64,000 nucleotides of DNA from Desulfallas thermosapovorans DSM 6562 (GCF_008124625.1 NZ_VNHM01000001.1:248001-312000); one strand, 5' to 3'. Shown: positions 42,812 through 51,570, counted from the first letter of the stretch. Program-made: numbers and translations. Notes: generated by a model from the sequence alone, not told the origin.

Positions 42812-44980
42812 ATGGCCCTGGTAGAGTTTGATCTGTTTTTGGACGAAAGCGGAGTGTTTAATGATGCAACGTCGCAGGACCGGCGCAATTCGCTGGTGGG
42901 CGGGATACTTGTCCCCCGGGGTGCCCTGACCGAAAAGCAGGCTAGGGATATTCTGTTGTCCGCCTGCCGTGCCTCGGGCATAAACTGGTCCGGGCGGGGA
43001 ACGCTGCACGCCAATGAACTGCCCCGCGAAAAGTTTCCCGCCATGGCCCTGTCCACGGTTCGGCAGTTAACAGCCGGGCAGGTCAAAGTATTCATGGTTG
43101 AAAACACCGAAAGGTTGCAAATTGTTAACCCCGATATAACTTATTTGAACATGCTGGCGGAGGGTATTACCCAGCTTTTCAGCACCCTGAATACCCAGTA
43201 TGAAAGTATCAGCCTGTCCATTGACGCGGCTGTGCGCATGGTAAAGGATAAACAGCACCCCGGCTCGATCACAGGTATTGAGAGGCAGGAATACACCGCC
43301 CGGCTGCAGGAACGGTTGCACTGGGCCTGGCTGCGCCGGGGCATGGCCGGTGGCAGCAGTAAATGGGACGTAAAAAAATTTATCACCGGCTCCGCCAGGG
43401 AAGAGTACCGGCTCATGCTGGCGGATGTGCTGTGCCATGCCTGGTTTTGCAGAAATACCAAGTTTTCAGGTGCAGCACAACAAGAACTGCTGGCAACCAT
43501 CGAAGAGCACGGCTATATATACAGCGTACTGGAGTACGGCACCATCAGTGCCGTGGAGCGCCTGATGGCGGCCGGTGACCTGGGCGAAGCCTTTTTCATG
43601 ATTTGCACCTCCCTGCTAGAGGAACAAAGATTCAACCACCGGGCCACCGCCGATAAATTATATAAGCTTTTGCCCCGGCTGGTTAACAAGTTGATGGAAC
43701 TGCCGGACACCGGGCGTAACTACCACCTGACTACAATCAAAAACCGGATCAACTATATCATCAATGTGGACAGGCGGTACGACCAGGCCCTGTTTTTAAT
43801 GGAACTGCTCAATAACCACCTGTTACGCCCCCTGAAAGAAACACCTGCGGCCGCACTGGATGAAAATTTACTTAACCTGATTACACTGGAAATTTCCTCA
43901 TCAGTGCTGGCCATTGCCAATCACCGGGGCAACGTGCGCATGGCGGAGCAAATTATCAACGAAATAAAAGAAATCATCCCCCCGCTGGCCGGGCACTGGG
44001 AGAACTTCCAGCATATTATGGAATTTCTGTTCTGGGAAGCAGTGCATTTCAATAACTGCTATGATTTTGACGCCACCATCAAGCTGATGAATACCCTGGA
44101 ACGCTTTTATAACGATACCATCGAGCTATATCCAATCGCCCTGCCCGGAGTATTTCCGGACTCGATAAAATCGGATCTGAAAGGAAAAATACTGGGTAAC
44201 AGGCTGCAGGCTTACATGTTCAAAGGCAGGCTGGACCCCGCCAGTTACCGGCTGGCGCAGAGGGACTCCGACGCGGCACTGGACCAGTTCACCAGCGCCC
44301 ACGACCTGTCCCGGCATTACATGTACCGCTGCCACATCGAAACGGATGCCGGTAATTTCCAAGATGCGCTGCACTACCTGGCCCTGGGAGTGAATAAAAA
44401 ACAGCAGGAGGTCACCACCCAGGAAATTGCCGCGGCCCTGGCCGGCGACCGGCACAGGGAATATGATTTCGGCTTGATGCATTATGCCCGCCTGATGGCC
44501 GCCGCGGCCCCCGGGGAGTTGGCCGGTAATATGGAGCAGGCCTGGCAAAAACACGCTCTGGATAACCACCCGGTGCTGAAGGGTTTTACAGACCACCCGG
44601 TGGAAATCATATGCTGGAAAAAGGGCAGCTATTACCTGGCCACGGGCAGTATTAAAGCCGGGTTGGAGTGGCACCGCCGCGCCCTGGAAATTTGTTTCAG
44701 GGATAATGATAATGTAACACTACAGACCATCGGCCTGGGGGTGCTGGCAGAGCAAGCCGGGCACCTGGCCGGGGCCGGTGACAGGTACAGAAAGGAATAC
44801 AAAAATGCTGTGAAGAAAGCCATGGAAAAATACCGGGAGATTTTCGGCCAGCCCGGGCTGCCCGGGGCAATGGTGGACTATTTTGCCAGCTGGCCTGCGG
44901 TGCTGCAACAGGCCATGGAACGCCGGGACGAGGACACCGCCGCCGCACTGCTAAACCTGGCACACCGGATACCGTTTTAG
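42812..44980 (+). CDS. DUF3800-like nuclease-fold domain fused to a long helical-repeat region
   Basis: A 722-residue protein. Residues 5-250 show the DUF3800 pattern: FDLFLDESGVF with D11-E12, NSLVGGILVP, a His-Asn-Glu cluster LHANEL (66-70), D138 in SLSIDAAVR, and LADVLCHAWF with D205. This arrangement of acidic residues is that of RNase H-like metal nucleases, but activity is unproven. Residues 250-722 are helical with TPR-like stretches (for example AEQIINEIKEIIPPLAGHWE and YYLATGSIKAGLEWHRRALE). AAAGGAGG lies ahead of the ATG at 42812. It converges with the CARF-HEPN gene and lies between two CRISPR remnants. Function is inferred from context only. Confidence 0.75.
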   Translation: MALVEFDLFLDESGVFNDATSQDRRNSLVGGILVPRGALTEKQARDILLSACRASGINWSGRGTLHANELPREKFPAMALSTVRQLTAGQVKVFMVENTERLQIVNPDITYLNMLAEGITQLFSTLNTQYESISLSIDAAVRMVKDKQHPGSITGIERQEYTARLQERLHWAWLRRGMAGGSSKWDVKKFITGSAREEYRLMLADVLCHAWFCRNTKFSGAAQQELLATIEEHGYIYSVLEYGTISAVERLMAAGDLGEAFFMICTSLLEEQRFNHRATADKLYKLLPRLVNKLMELPDTGRNYHLTTIKNRINYIINVDRRYDQALFLMELLNNHLLRPLKETPAAALDENLLNLITLEISSSVLAIANHRGNVRMAEQIINEIKEIIPPLAGHWENFQHIMEFLFWEAVHFNNCYDFDATIKLMNTLERFYNDTIELYPIALPGVFPDSIKSDLKGKILGNRLQAYMFKGRLDPASYRLAQRDSDAALDQFTSAHDLSRHYMYRCHIETDAGNFQDALHYLALGVNKKQQEVTTQEIAAALAGDRHREYDFGLMHYARLMAAAAPGELAGNMEQAWQKHALDNHPVLKGFTDHPVEIICWKKGSYYLATGSIKAGLEWHRRALEICFRDNDNVTLQTIGLGVLAEQAGHLAGAGDRYRKEYKNAVKKAMEKYREIFGQPGLPGAMVDYFASWPAVLQQAMERRDEDTAAALLNLAHRIPF

Positions 44981-45003
44981 GGGCCTTTTGGCCGGCAAAT
45001 TAA

Positions 45004-45030
45004 AGCCCGGCTTTTTTGCCGGGCTATTCG
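45004..45030. terminator. bidirectional terminator between the two convergent island genes
   Basis: AGCCCGGC pairs with GCCGGGCT around six T residues. T-rich sequence follows mostly on the plus strand. Confidence 0.65.
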
Positions 45031-45143
45031 TTCGTTATTAATTGCCACCGGGGGATTCTTAAAAAATTAAAATGCGCGTAACAGAGATCGTCCCCCTGAA
45101 CATCCGGTGCAGGTATCTATTATGTGGTAATTGTACAGCCAGG

Positions 45144-46919
45144 TTAATCTCCCAGTTCTATCAATTCCCCCGTGACATAGGGCTGTTCCCGCTGTTCCGC
45201 CGGGTTCCGCCTGTCCACCAGGGCAATGCGCCGCACCTGGACGGCTCCGGATAATGCCTGTTCAAAGACTTGCTGCACAATATGCTGCATAGCCGTGGTG
45301 CCACCGGTGATATTCACCACCACCCGGCTATATTGCTTCATTAACGGCAGCGCAGCGGCACAAATACCCGGGCCTTCGGAAAAACCCGCATGGACGTCCT
45401 GCATATACCGGGTAAAAACATCACCTTCCCAGCTTGCCGCTTGCTTTATTTCATCCAGGTAACAGGCTGCATCAGCGGAAGATATAACAAACAGGGCGTC
45501 GGGATTAATGTGACGCAGGGCCGAATACAACAGCCCTTTGGAAAGCCCCAAAGGGGTGACCAGCAGCGTGCCGCCACCTAAGGGCTCGGCGCTTTCTGCA
45601 GCCATAGGAGAAAAATCAAGTCTCCATTTTGTACCATCTTCCAGCGCATCCTTTAATTCCTGCCACTTGGACCGGATATCCGCCAAGTGTTCTTGGCCCA
45701 GCAAAGCGTTGTTTTGCCGGAAACCATGGTGATGAAGGCCGTTGCGTTTATCCGTCATATATTTCCATAGAGAAGCCAGCCACTGTTGCTGCCCATCAAG
45801 TTGCTCCTTGCGATGACGGTAAGTATCACCCAATGCCCCCAGCTTTTCTTCTACACCCTTACGCCCGTAGTCTTTGTTGGAAAGCCACTTTTCACCAACC
45901 ACCTTTGGTTCATCCCCTGCCTGGACGTGATACAAGCAAACGGAAACCATCCATTCACGTATCAACCCGGCTGCAAAGTTTACATAACCCTGTTCCATAT
46001 ACCTGTCGATAATACTGGCCTGGCGCCGGAGTTCACAGTAATCCAGTCCAAGTTTTTGCTTTCCCTTTTTCAGTCCCGGCAGGGCAAAGGGAGTGATAAA
46101 TTGTTTTATGGTACCAAACAACTCCTCCGGCAGGGGCATTTGGGCCTGCAGGTGCTCCGGCAAAGGCCCGCTCAATTTTTTTAAGAGCTTGTCCGCCGCA
46201 ATACCAAACTCCAATGGCAACGCCTGGGCATAGGCATCAGCCACCTGTTTGAAGTCCTGGCGCAGTTTTTCCACCAACTCGTACGGCTTGCGTTCACGGC
46301 CGCTTACACCTTCCGGCAATACGGCGTAAGGTGCCAATCTATCTAACAGGCTGCCGGCCTGGCCGGTTTCTGAAAATATTCTGGCGGCATAAAACCATTC
46401 CACCATGTCCAGGATGAGGGATACATCCACAATTGGTTTAGGTTTATCCCTTTCTATCATTTCATAGAGGCCATAATAAGCCGCATCTATATTTACACCG
46501 CGAAGAGCTTTTAAATACAGAGCAGCAGTAAAAAATAAAAAGGGAAAAGTTCTATACCCGTGGGTTAAGTCCAGAGTAAGCCGGCATTTTGCAGGAATTA
46601 AATCTTGATCAACTAAAATTTCGTGCATAATCTGCCATAATTCTTCGGTTGATTTGCCATCGGGTATTTTAATGTATACTACATCCATCTTGGGATATTC
46701 CGTTATTACTTTTTCTCTAAACACCGGGTAAATTTTCTCCAAAATTAGAGTTGTGCACAAAACAATAATTTTATGCGGCAACTCTTCCCGTGGTAGGAGT
46801 TGCAGTAAAGCCAAAGTAGCCAAATCTGTTTCAACCTTTTTAGAAGCATCCTTTTCCAGGTAATACACTGTATTTTTTGGGTATGCACTCAATGAAGTTA
46901 ATAGAATTCTACCAGACAA
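45144..46919 (-). CDS. CARF-HEPN ribonuclease (Csx1/Csx2-like) with a second C-terminal CARF-like domain
   Basis: A 591-residue protein. Residues 1-185 resemble the TM1812/Csx2 type of CARF domain: RILLTSLSAYP, LPHKIIVLCT, LTLDLTHGYRTFPFLFFTAA with DLTHGYR at 117-123, and AAYYGLYE. The middle holds a HEPN RNase motif, R392-N393-x3-H397 (TDKRNGLHHHGF). Residues 448-591 form another Rossmann-like domain with LLVTPLGLSKGLLYSAL (453-468) and VVVNITGGTTAMQ (533-545), the loop found in Csm6-type CARF domains. CARF domains bind cyclic oligoadenylates made by Cas10 and switch on the HEPN nuclease. A TTG start at 46919 follows GAGGCG. A CRISPR array lies upstream, but no cas10 is visible here. Confidence 0.85.
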   Translation of the reverse strand: MSGRILLTSLSAYPKNTVYYLEKDASKKVETDLATLALLQLLPREELPHKIIVLCTTLILEKIYPVFREKVITEYPKMDVVYIKIPDGKSTEELWQIMHEILVDQDLIPAKCRLTLDLTHGYRTFPFLFFTAALYLKALRGVNIDAAYYGLYEMIERDKPKPIVDVSLILDMVEWFYAARIFSETGQAGSLLDRLAPYAVLPEGVSGRERKPYELVEKLRQDFKQVADAYAQALPLEFGIAADKLLKKLSGPLPEHLQAQMPLPEELFGTIKQFITPFALPGLKKGKQKLGLDYCELRRQASIIDRYMEQGYVNFAAGLIREWMVSVCLYHVQAGDEPKVVGEKWLSNKDYGRKGVEEKLGALGDTYRHRKEQLDGQQQWLASLWKYMTDKRNGLHHHGFRQNNALLGQEHLADIRSKWQELKDALEDGTKWRLDFSPMAAESAEPLGGGTLLVTPLGLSKGLLYSALRHINPDALFVISSADAACYLDEIKQAASWEGDVFTRYMQDVHAGFSEGPGICAAALPLMKQYSRVVVNITGGTTAMQHIVQQVFEQALSGAVQVRRIALVDRRNPAEQREQPYVTGELIELGD

Positions 46920-47006
46920 TTTTCTCGCCTCTTTTCATAAGATTTTGTTAAATTCATCAAAACCTATAATATCAAAACCCAGTAAAAAATTTTTTTCAAA
47001 ATTAAT

Positions 47007-47030
47007 AATAGAGCCTATATGGGCTCTATT
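47007..47030. repeat. perfect inverted repeat upstream of the CARF-HEPN gene
   Basis: AATAGAGCC and GGCTCTATT form a 9-base stem around six bases. It lies about 90 bases upstream of the CARF-HEPN start and 95 bases before the first CRISPR repeat. It may be an operator, terminator or leader structure. Confidence 0.5.
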
Positions 47031-47124
47031 CTACCGTATCCTCGAAAACCACGTTTGCAACATAAGGGGAATTATTCCGGCCAGAAGCAATTACGAGCAA
47101 AGTAGGAGGGGTTTTTAATATACA

Positions 47125-47317
47125 GCTTCAATTCCCCAAGGGGAATTATTTTTATTCAGACATACCGGTTTAGGAGATGAAACCTTCCCCTGGGAGTTTA
47201 CATTGCTTCAATTCCCCAAGGGGAATTATTTTTATTCAGACGTCGCTGGACGACAGCGACAGCGGACGTCACTTGCACATGTTTCAATTCCCCAAGGGGA
47301 ATTATTTTTATTCAGAC
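47125..47317. CRISPR. CRISPR array: three 37-base repeats, two spacers
   Basis: Three repeats at 47125-47161, 47205-47241 and 47281-47317 are identical except that the third has T in place of C at the second base. Each starts G(C/T)TTCAATTCCCC, has the palindrome AATTCCCCAAGGGGAATT and ends ATTTTTATTCAGAC. Spacers are 43 bases (47162-47204) and 39 bases (47242-47280). A further fragment AAGGGGAATTATT at 47068-47080 suggests a decayed repeat on the left. No cas1 or cas2 gene is visible. The direction of transcription is unknown. Confidence 0.95.
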
Positions 47318-47657
47318 TGCAGGGGTGCTCAGCCCTTGCGGCCCAAGGCCTCCAGAAACGTTTTTCGAGAACCTCCGTTAAGACACCTTATTTTTACCAA
47401 TATGTGGCATTGATCAGATAAAGTCAAACAAACATGCAAGTTTTTCCACCTCTACAATTCGCTATTGGCGCGGGTTTTCCTGCTTCCTTCAACAAAAAGT
47501 TTTTTTGCGAGAACCTCCGGGGTTTTTTGCACACCGGAGGTTCTCGATGTCTGACAATTCTATTTAAGGCCCAGCCCCTGGCCGGTCATAGATGGAATTT
47601 TAGACCAGCGAAAGCACCTTTAAACGTAGGAACAGTTTGACCAGGGAATATTATAAA
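47318..47657. other. non-coding region after the CRISPR array
   Basis: No gene is seen. The region contains a 12-base word CGAGAACCTCCG at 47366-47377 that recurs at 47508-47519 and, inverted, at 47535-47546, plus T-rich stretches. The perfect hairpin is listed separately. Confidence 0.5.
47508..47546. repeat. perfect 13-base inverted repeat
   Basis: CGAGAACCTCCGG (47508-47520) and its exact complement (47534-47546) flank GGTTTTTTGCACA. A third, direct copy of most of the word lies at 47366-47377. It lies between the array and a radical SAM gene and could be a mobile-element end or an RNA structure. Confidence 0.6.
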
Positions 47658-48851
47658 CTAGAACAACCTGGGTTCCTTGTTTTCTTTGATCTGTTTGCTC
47701 CACCTGCGATAGTCTTTTAACTTCCAGGCTCCGCCGCCGGCCAGCTCACTGATACCGCAAACCGGTTCTTTACATAACAAGCAGGCCCCGTCGCAATTCA
47801 CCGGTCTAAAAGTACCGCCTTGCCTGATGTATAAAGGGACGTCCAAACCTTCGCAATTCCTGGTGGTCATAAACTCCCGGTTTAAACCGTGCACCCGTCC
47901 ATTTACCGATTCATATTCCATGCACAGGGCCAAACTCACCCCGTGCCGGCGGCAAATACCAGACATCATTTGAAACAGTAAACGGCGGGTATTTATATTG
48001 ACATGCCACTGGCCGTCCAGGTTTTCTGTATACAGCTCCCGGTACAAGCGGGGAATACTGCTGTTGATACCCGCAAGCTGCGCTATCAGGACAGGCCTGA
48101 TTTTTTGCGGAATATCCATACAACTGGTGATAATATGATCTGCACCGGCCTTAACCGCCATACCCACCAGTTGGTCCAGTTGTCTTTCATCATCAGTGAT
48201 GCCGGGAATAATGGGGTCTATGCGGCATACAGCAAATTTGCCGGCCTGTTTTAACCGGGTTAAATTATCCAACAGTTTTTCAGTGGGTGCACCGCCCGGC
48301 ACTAAACGCCGGCGCAACTCCTCATCCGGGGTAATAATGGATACCTGCCCGAAAGAATGTTCCTGTTTTTCCATTAACCTGAGGGCCTCATCCGTGATAA
48401 CATTTTTAGTGATGAACTCAATGGGCAAATTGCGGTCCACAAAAACTTTAATTAGCTTTTCGGACAGTTGATACTTGATATTTAAAGGCTGAAAAGGGTC
48501 TGTCACCGGAGACAGGTACCCGCAGCTGGCCACTTCCAGCCCGTCCAGCTGGCGGGCCACTTCGAGATGGAAATCTTCAAAAACTGTAACTATTTTCCGG
48601 CTGTGATAAAGATTAAAATATCCCCACATAGCATGGGCATAACAAAAGGCACAATTATGGGTGCACCCGTTGTAAGGGTTTACCAGCAGTCGCTCCGCGG
48701 TACACTCCCGCTTGCCCGGCCACCACCCGTGCAGTTCCTTGGCGGATTTAACGACAATGTGTTTACAGGGCAGTTCCACCAGCGGAAACGTTTTAGTTAC
48801 CTTGCCGAACTTCAAGCTAACCTGTTGGTTATGATTCTTTCTATCGCACAT
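47658..48851 (-). CDS. radical SAM protein, SplB-related family
   Basis: A 397-residue radical SAM enzyme. The cluster motif is C-x3-C-x2-C in NGCTHNCAFCYAHAM near residue 63. The pattern YLSPVTDPFQPLN, EFITKN and SIITPDEELRRRLVPGGAP matches a large family related to spore photoproduct lyase. A second cysteine-rich area near the end (CDGACLLCKEPVC) may hold another cluster. The substrate is unknown. It is the first gene right of the accessory island, on the minus strand with the Rsm22-like gene upstream. Confidence 0.8.
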   Translation of the reverse strand: MCDRKNHNQQVSLKFGKVTKTFPLVELPCKHIVVKSAKELHGWWPGKRECTAERLLVNPYNGCTHNCAFCYAHAMWGYFNLYHSRKIVTVFEDFHLEVARQLDGLEVASCGYLSPVTDPFQPLNIKYQLSEKLIKVFVDRNLPIEFITKNVITDEALRLMEKQEHSFGQVSIITPDEELRRRLVPGGAPTEKLLDNLTRLKQAGKFAVCRIDPIIPGITDDERQLDQLVGMAVKAGADHIITSCMDIPQKIRPVLIAQLAGINSSIPRLYRELYTENLDGQWHVNINTRRLLFQMMSGICRRHGVSLALCMEYESVNGRVHGLNREFMTTRNCEGLDVPLYIRQGGTFRPVNCDGACLLCKEPVCGISELAGGGAWKLKDYRRWSKQIKENKEPRLF

Positions 48852-48925
48852 ACAATACCTCCATACTGACAGCAGACAAAATTATTAACAAGACCGGTTA
48901 AACGACTCCAATGAATTTGCTCAAT

Positions 48926-50287
48926 TTAGCGATATACAACGGCTTTCGTATCCCCACTCAACTTAAGGGTGTAATGACTGCCCCGCGCACCGGGAGCCAC
49001 ACCAACGCCACGCAAATCAATAAAGTCACCGTGTCTGACACTGCGCAGCATATCATTAGCCGGGCTCCAACAGTTTCCCCGGGCTTCTATATAACAATAA
49101 TTATGGGTACCGCAGGTGCCATCGCAAATGTCTATTATCATCAACTCGCTGCGCCGGTAAACGTTGGTGGCCACCCCAACTATGTTCACTTTTTCTCCCA
49201 TATATTTATAGCCGTGCAGCAATTTAACATATCCCTCCCGGGCATATTTCCCGGGGTTGCGATGGGCTTTAAACCGGTTCAACCCGTCCTTGCGCAGTAT
49301 TAAATAGTTAAAATCCACATCATTTTTGGAACAAGCCCCGTACTTTTCAAGTACCTGCACGGAAGCAGGTTTATGCCACGGCTCACAGGCATGACTCCAG
49401 CAAGCGCATCGCCGCTGCTTCCCGGGGTATTTCTTCCACGGGTAAGCACAGGGGGCAAAAGCAGTGGCCAATCCAGCAGACTTTAACTGCCAGTGTAAAC
49501 GGGCGATCCTGCGGGAAATGCCTTCTGTTGCCGGTTCAATAATGACCAGGCTGCCGTTATCAGCGGTCATCTCCAGGGCAAATTGGACAACATCCAGAGC
49601 CGAAGTTGTATCATGAAGTTCGTATTCATTAATTACATGGGAGGGCACGACCAGATTATAGCCCCCTGTGTTTAATAATTTACGAAGCTGATCGCTTTCT
49701 TTTTCCAGGCAGCCACAAACAACAGGATTGACCTTAACCGGGAAAGAGATTTGCTGCAGCACCTGCCAGCTTTTTATATTAGCCAGTGCAAAGTCCAAAT
49801 GCTCCCGGAAGCGGTCCAAAAGCGTAATTTCCACACTCAGGCCTTCCTTGCCGGCAACCAAAGATATCATATCGTAAAAATAAAGAACGGCCAACGAAAC
49901 GGTGCCGGGGCCGGTTCCAATATCCAACAGTTTCAATTTTTTAGGGAGCACTCCTCCCCGTAACAGCCCGAGCAAAACCCTGAGCACTTTGGGAAAATTA
50001 GCCGGCAGGTAATATAAACTGTATGCCGTCCACAACCGGGAATAGTCAGTGGGACCGGCTTGACCTTTGTATGCCGTGGAGATATTACCGGCCAAATGAC
50101 TGAGAATCTCCCGCCCCCATCCCTCCATCACTGCAACAACATCCCCCGGTGCCACGGGCCATCCCATGGAGCGAGATATTTTTCGTGCCAGCATACCGCC
50201 AAGATTGTCGGGAAACAGCCAGCTGCCCCCGGGGCAAAGGATATTTTCCAACCGGTTATACTGTTTTTCATTTAAACGCAAGTACAT
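48926..50287 (-). CDS. Rsm22-like ribosomal small-subunit methyltransferase family protein
   Basis: A 453-residue protein with a SAM-binding domain (LKLLDIGTGPGTVSLAVLYF near 120; SLVIIEPATEGISRRIARLH near 275) followed by the cysteine motif FAPCAYPWKKYP, RRCACWSHACEPWH near 305. This combination is the mark of the Rsm22/METTL17 family, needed for small ribosomal subunit assembly in mitochondria. The bacterial function is not known to me. The C-terminal 60 residues are a beta-rich domain. I chose the ATG at 50287, 11 bases after AAAGGAG; the frame is open to 50317. Confidence 0.75.
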   Translation of the reverse strand: MYLRLNEKQYNRLENILCPGGSWLFPDNLGGMLARKISRSMGWPVAPGDVVAVMEGWGREILSHLAGNISTAYKGQAGPTDYSRLWTAYSLYYLPANFPKVLRVLLGLLRGGVLPKKLKLLDIGTGPGTVSLAVLYFYDMISLVAGKEGLSVEITLLDRFREHLDFALANIKSWQVLQQISFPVKVNPVVCGCLEKESDQLRKLLNTGGYNLVVPSHVINEYELHDTTSALDVVQFALEMTADNGSLVIIEPATEGISRRIARLHWQLKSAGLATAFAPCAYPWKKYPGKQRRCACWSHACEPWHKPASVQVLEKYGACSKNDVDFNYLILRKDGLNRFKAHRNPGKYAREGYVKLLHGYKYMGEKVNIVGVATNVYRRSELMIIDICDGTCGTHNYCYIEARGNCWSPANDMLRSVRHGDFIDLRGVGVAPGARGSHYTLKLSGDTKAVVYR

Positions 50288-50376
50288 CAAATCCCACGCT
50301 CCTTTCCGCATAAGCATACACTGGAGCGCCGGGAAAATTTTTTCAAAACCCCGGTAACAAAAACACCACCATTGCT

Positions 50377-50422
50377 AAAAAAAGCAGCCATGTTCTCCGT
50401 CACCGGAGCAATGGCTGCTTTT
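50377..50422 (-). terminator. terminator of the Dps-like gene
   Basis: On the minus strand AAAAGCAGCCAT pairs with ATGGCTGCTTTT, with an inner CTCCGGTGACGGAG hairpin and a T run after it. Confidence 0.85.
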
Positions 50423-50445
50423 CGATTTTAATCCAACCGGAATTG

Positions 50446-51192
50446 TTACTGCAATCTGGAGCCCGGATTCATGGGACGGTCACCGGCCCGGTCAAATTTT
50501 TCATCCAGCAGGTGATTCATCCCCCGTACCAGGGTATCATCCTCCAGTACACTGTAGAGGTGATATCCAAGGTCTTCCCGTTCCAAAAGCACTTCTTCCA
50601 GAACCTGCACGGTGCCGAAATCCTGCAACTCGTGGGCGCGGGCGATTTGCTTGCGCAGCATTTCCTGTATCTTCAATTCGTGCTCCAGGTCATTGCGGAG
50701 AAAATCCCGCATGGTATAGCGCCCTTCCACTTCATGCTTGATATATGATAGTTCATGCTGGGTGACCGGGTGGGCAGTGGGTACCATGCCAAGCCGGGCC
50801 ACCCTTTCGCCAATCATATCTATATGCTTTTGCGTTTTTTCAATGTGTTCATCAAGTAGATGGTGCAGGCTTATAAATGACTCGGCACCCTCCGTTAACC
50901 AGTGATGCTTGTTATATTGATGCAGGGCAACATTCAAGGCACAAAGGTGATCATCCAGCATTAATGCCATTTCATGACGCACTTCTTTGGGCAGACCAAT
51001 CCCCGCCCCGATTTCCTTGGTAGTTCGCGGTGGTTGCCTTAAAATCATGTCATGGTCACTGGTATGACCCGGCATATTTGGGTTAAAACCTGATTTATTA
51101 AGGTTAAATTCCCCCTGGAAATTTGTCATGTTGGTTACAACGCCGGCTATGTCCCGGGGTGTTTGTGTCACGGGCTGCGTTCTTGTATCCAT
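50446..51192 (-). CDS. Dps/ferritin-like protein
   Basis: A 248-residue protein with a four-helix ferritin-like centre. ALHQYNKHHWLTEG, SLHHLLDEHIEKTQKHID and GERVARLGMVP (about residues 88-140) follow the Dps pattern H-x10-H-x10-D-x2-AER-x2-LG, in which the His, Asp and Glu residues bind iron. It is longer than usual Dps (about 150-180 residues), with a 65-residue N-terminal tail of low complexity. It may protect DNA and store iron under oxidative stress. The ATG follows AGGGAGGAAT. It is a single gene. Confidence 0.75.
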   Translation of the reverse strand: MDTRTQPVTQTPRDIAGVVTNMTNFQGEFNLNKSGFNPNMPGHTSDHDMILRQPPRTTKEIGAGIGLPKEVRHEMALMLDDHLCALNVALHQYNKHHWLTEGAESFISLHHLLDEHIEKTQKHIDMIGERVARLGMVPTAHPVTQHELSYIKHEVEGRYTMRDFLRNDLEHELKIQEMLRKQIARAHELQDFGTVQVLEEVLLEREDLGYHLYSVLEDDTLVRGMNHLLDEKFDRAGDRPMNPGSRLQ

Positions 51193-51439
51193 ATTATTCC
51201 TCCCTGATAGATGGTTTTTGTTATTACCAGTAGTGTTTTCATGTTTCCTTTAAATATGTATCTTTTAATCCCTTACTATGGTGAAAAGGAATTTACGCCC
51301 AAGACCATCTCACATTGTATTGACAATGTCGCCCCATCTACCAAGCATCCCCACATTCGACAAGTAACCCCGTGCAAACCAGTGGTAATTACGCACATCT
51401 ACGTTAATTAACTTACCATCAGATATTGCCGCCTGACAT

Positions 51440-51484
51440 AAAAAACCCCCGTTGAAATATTTTTTTGCATATTTCAACAAGGGG
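51440..51484 (-). terminator. long AT-rich terminator hairpin
   Basis: On the minus strand CCCCTTGTTGAAATAT pairs with ATATTTCAACGGGGG and TTTTTT follows. It lies downstream of the RRM gene and a smaller terminator. Confidence 0.75.
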
Positions 51485-51536
51485 AAAGATTTTCCTCCAT
51501 TTGTTCTGACAGCTTTATTTTGAACATAAAGGAAAA

Positions 51537-51556
51537 CCTCCACAAAAGGAGGCTTT
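51537..51556 (-). terminator. terminator of the RRM gene
   Basis: On the minus strand GCCTCC pairs with GGAGG around TTTTGT, followed by TTTTCCTTT, just after the stop codon. Confidence 0.7.
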
Positions 51557-51570
51557 ATTAATAAACTATG

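Noticed and set aside
45144-46919. A complete type III CRISPR-Cas system in the window
   Set aside because: No Cas10, Csm/Cmr subunit, Cas6, Cas1 or Cas2 gene was found on either strand of the island.
47177-47421. Open frames across the CRISPR array
   Set aside because: They arise from translating the repeats, and give repeated peptides with no start signal.
51310-51543. A 77-codon open frame on the minus strand
   Set aside because: It has no ribosome binding site and runs through a strong terminator hairpin at 51440-51484.
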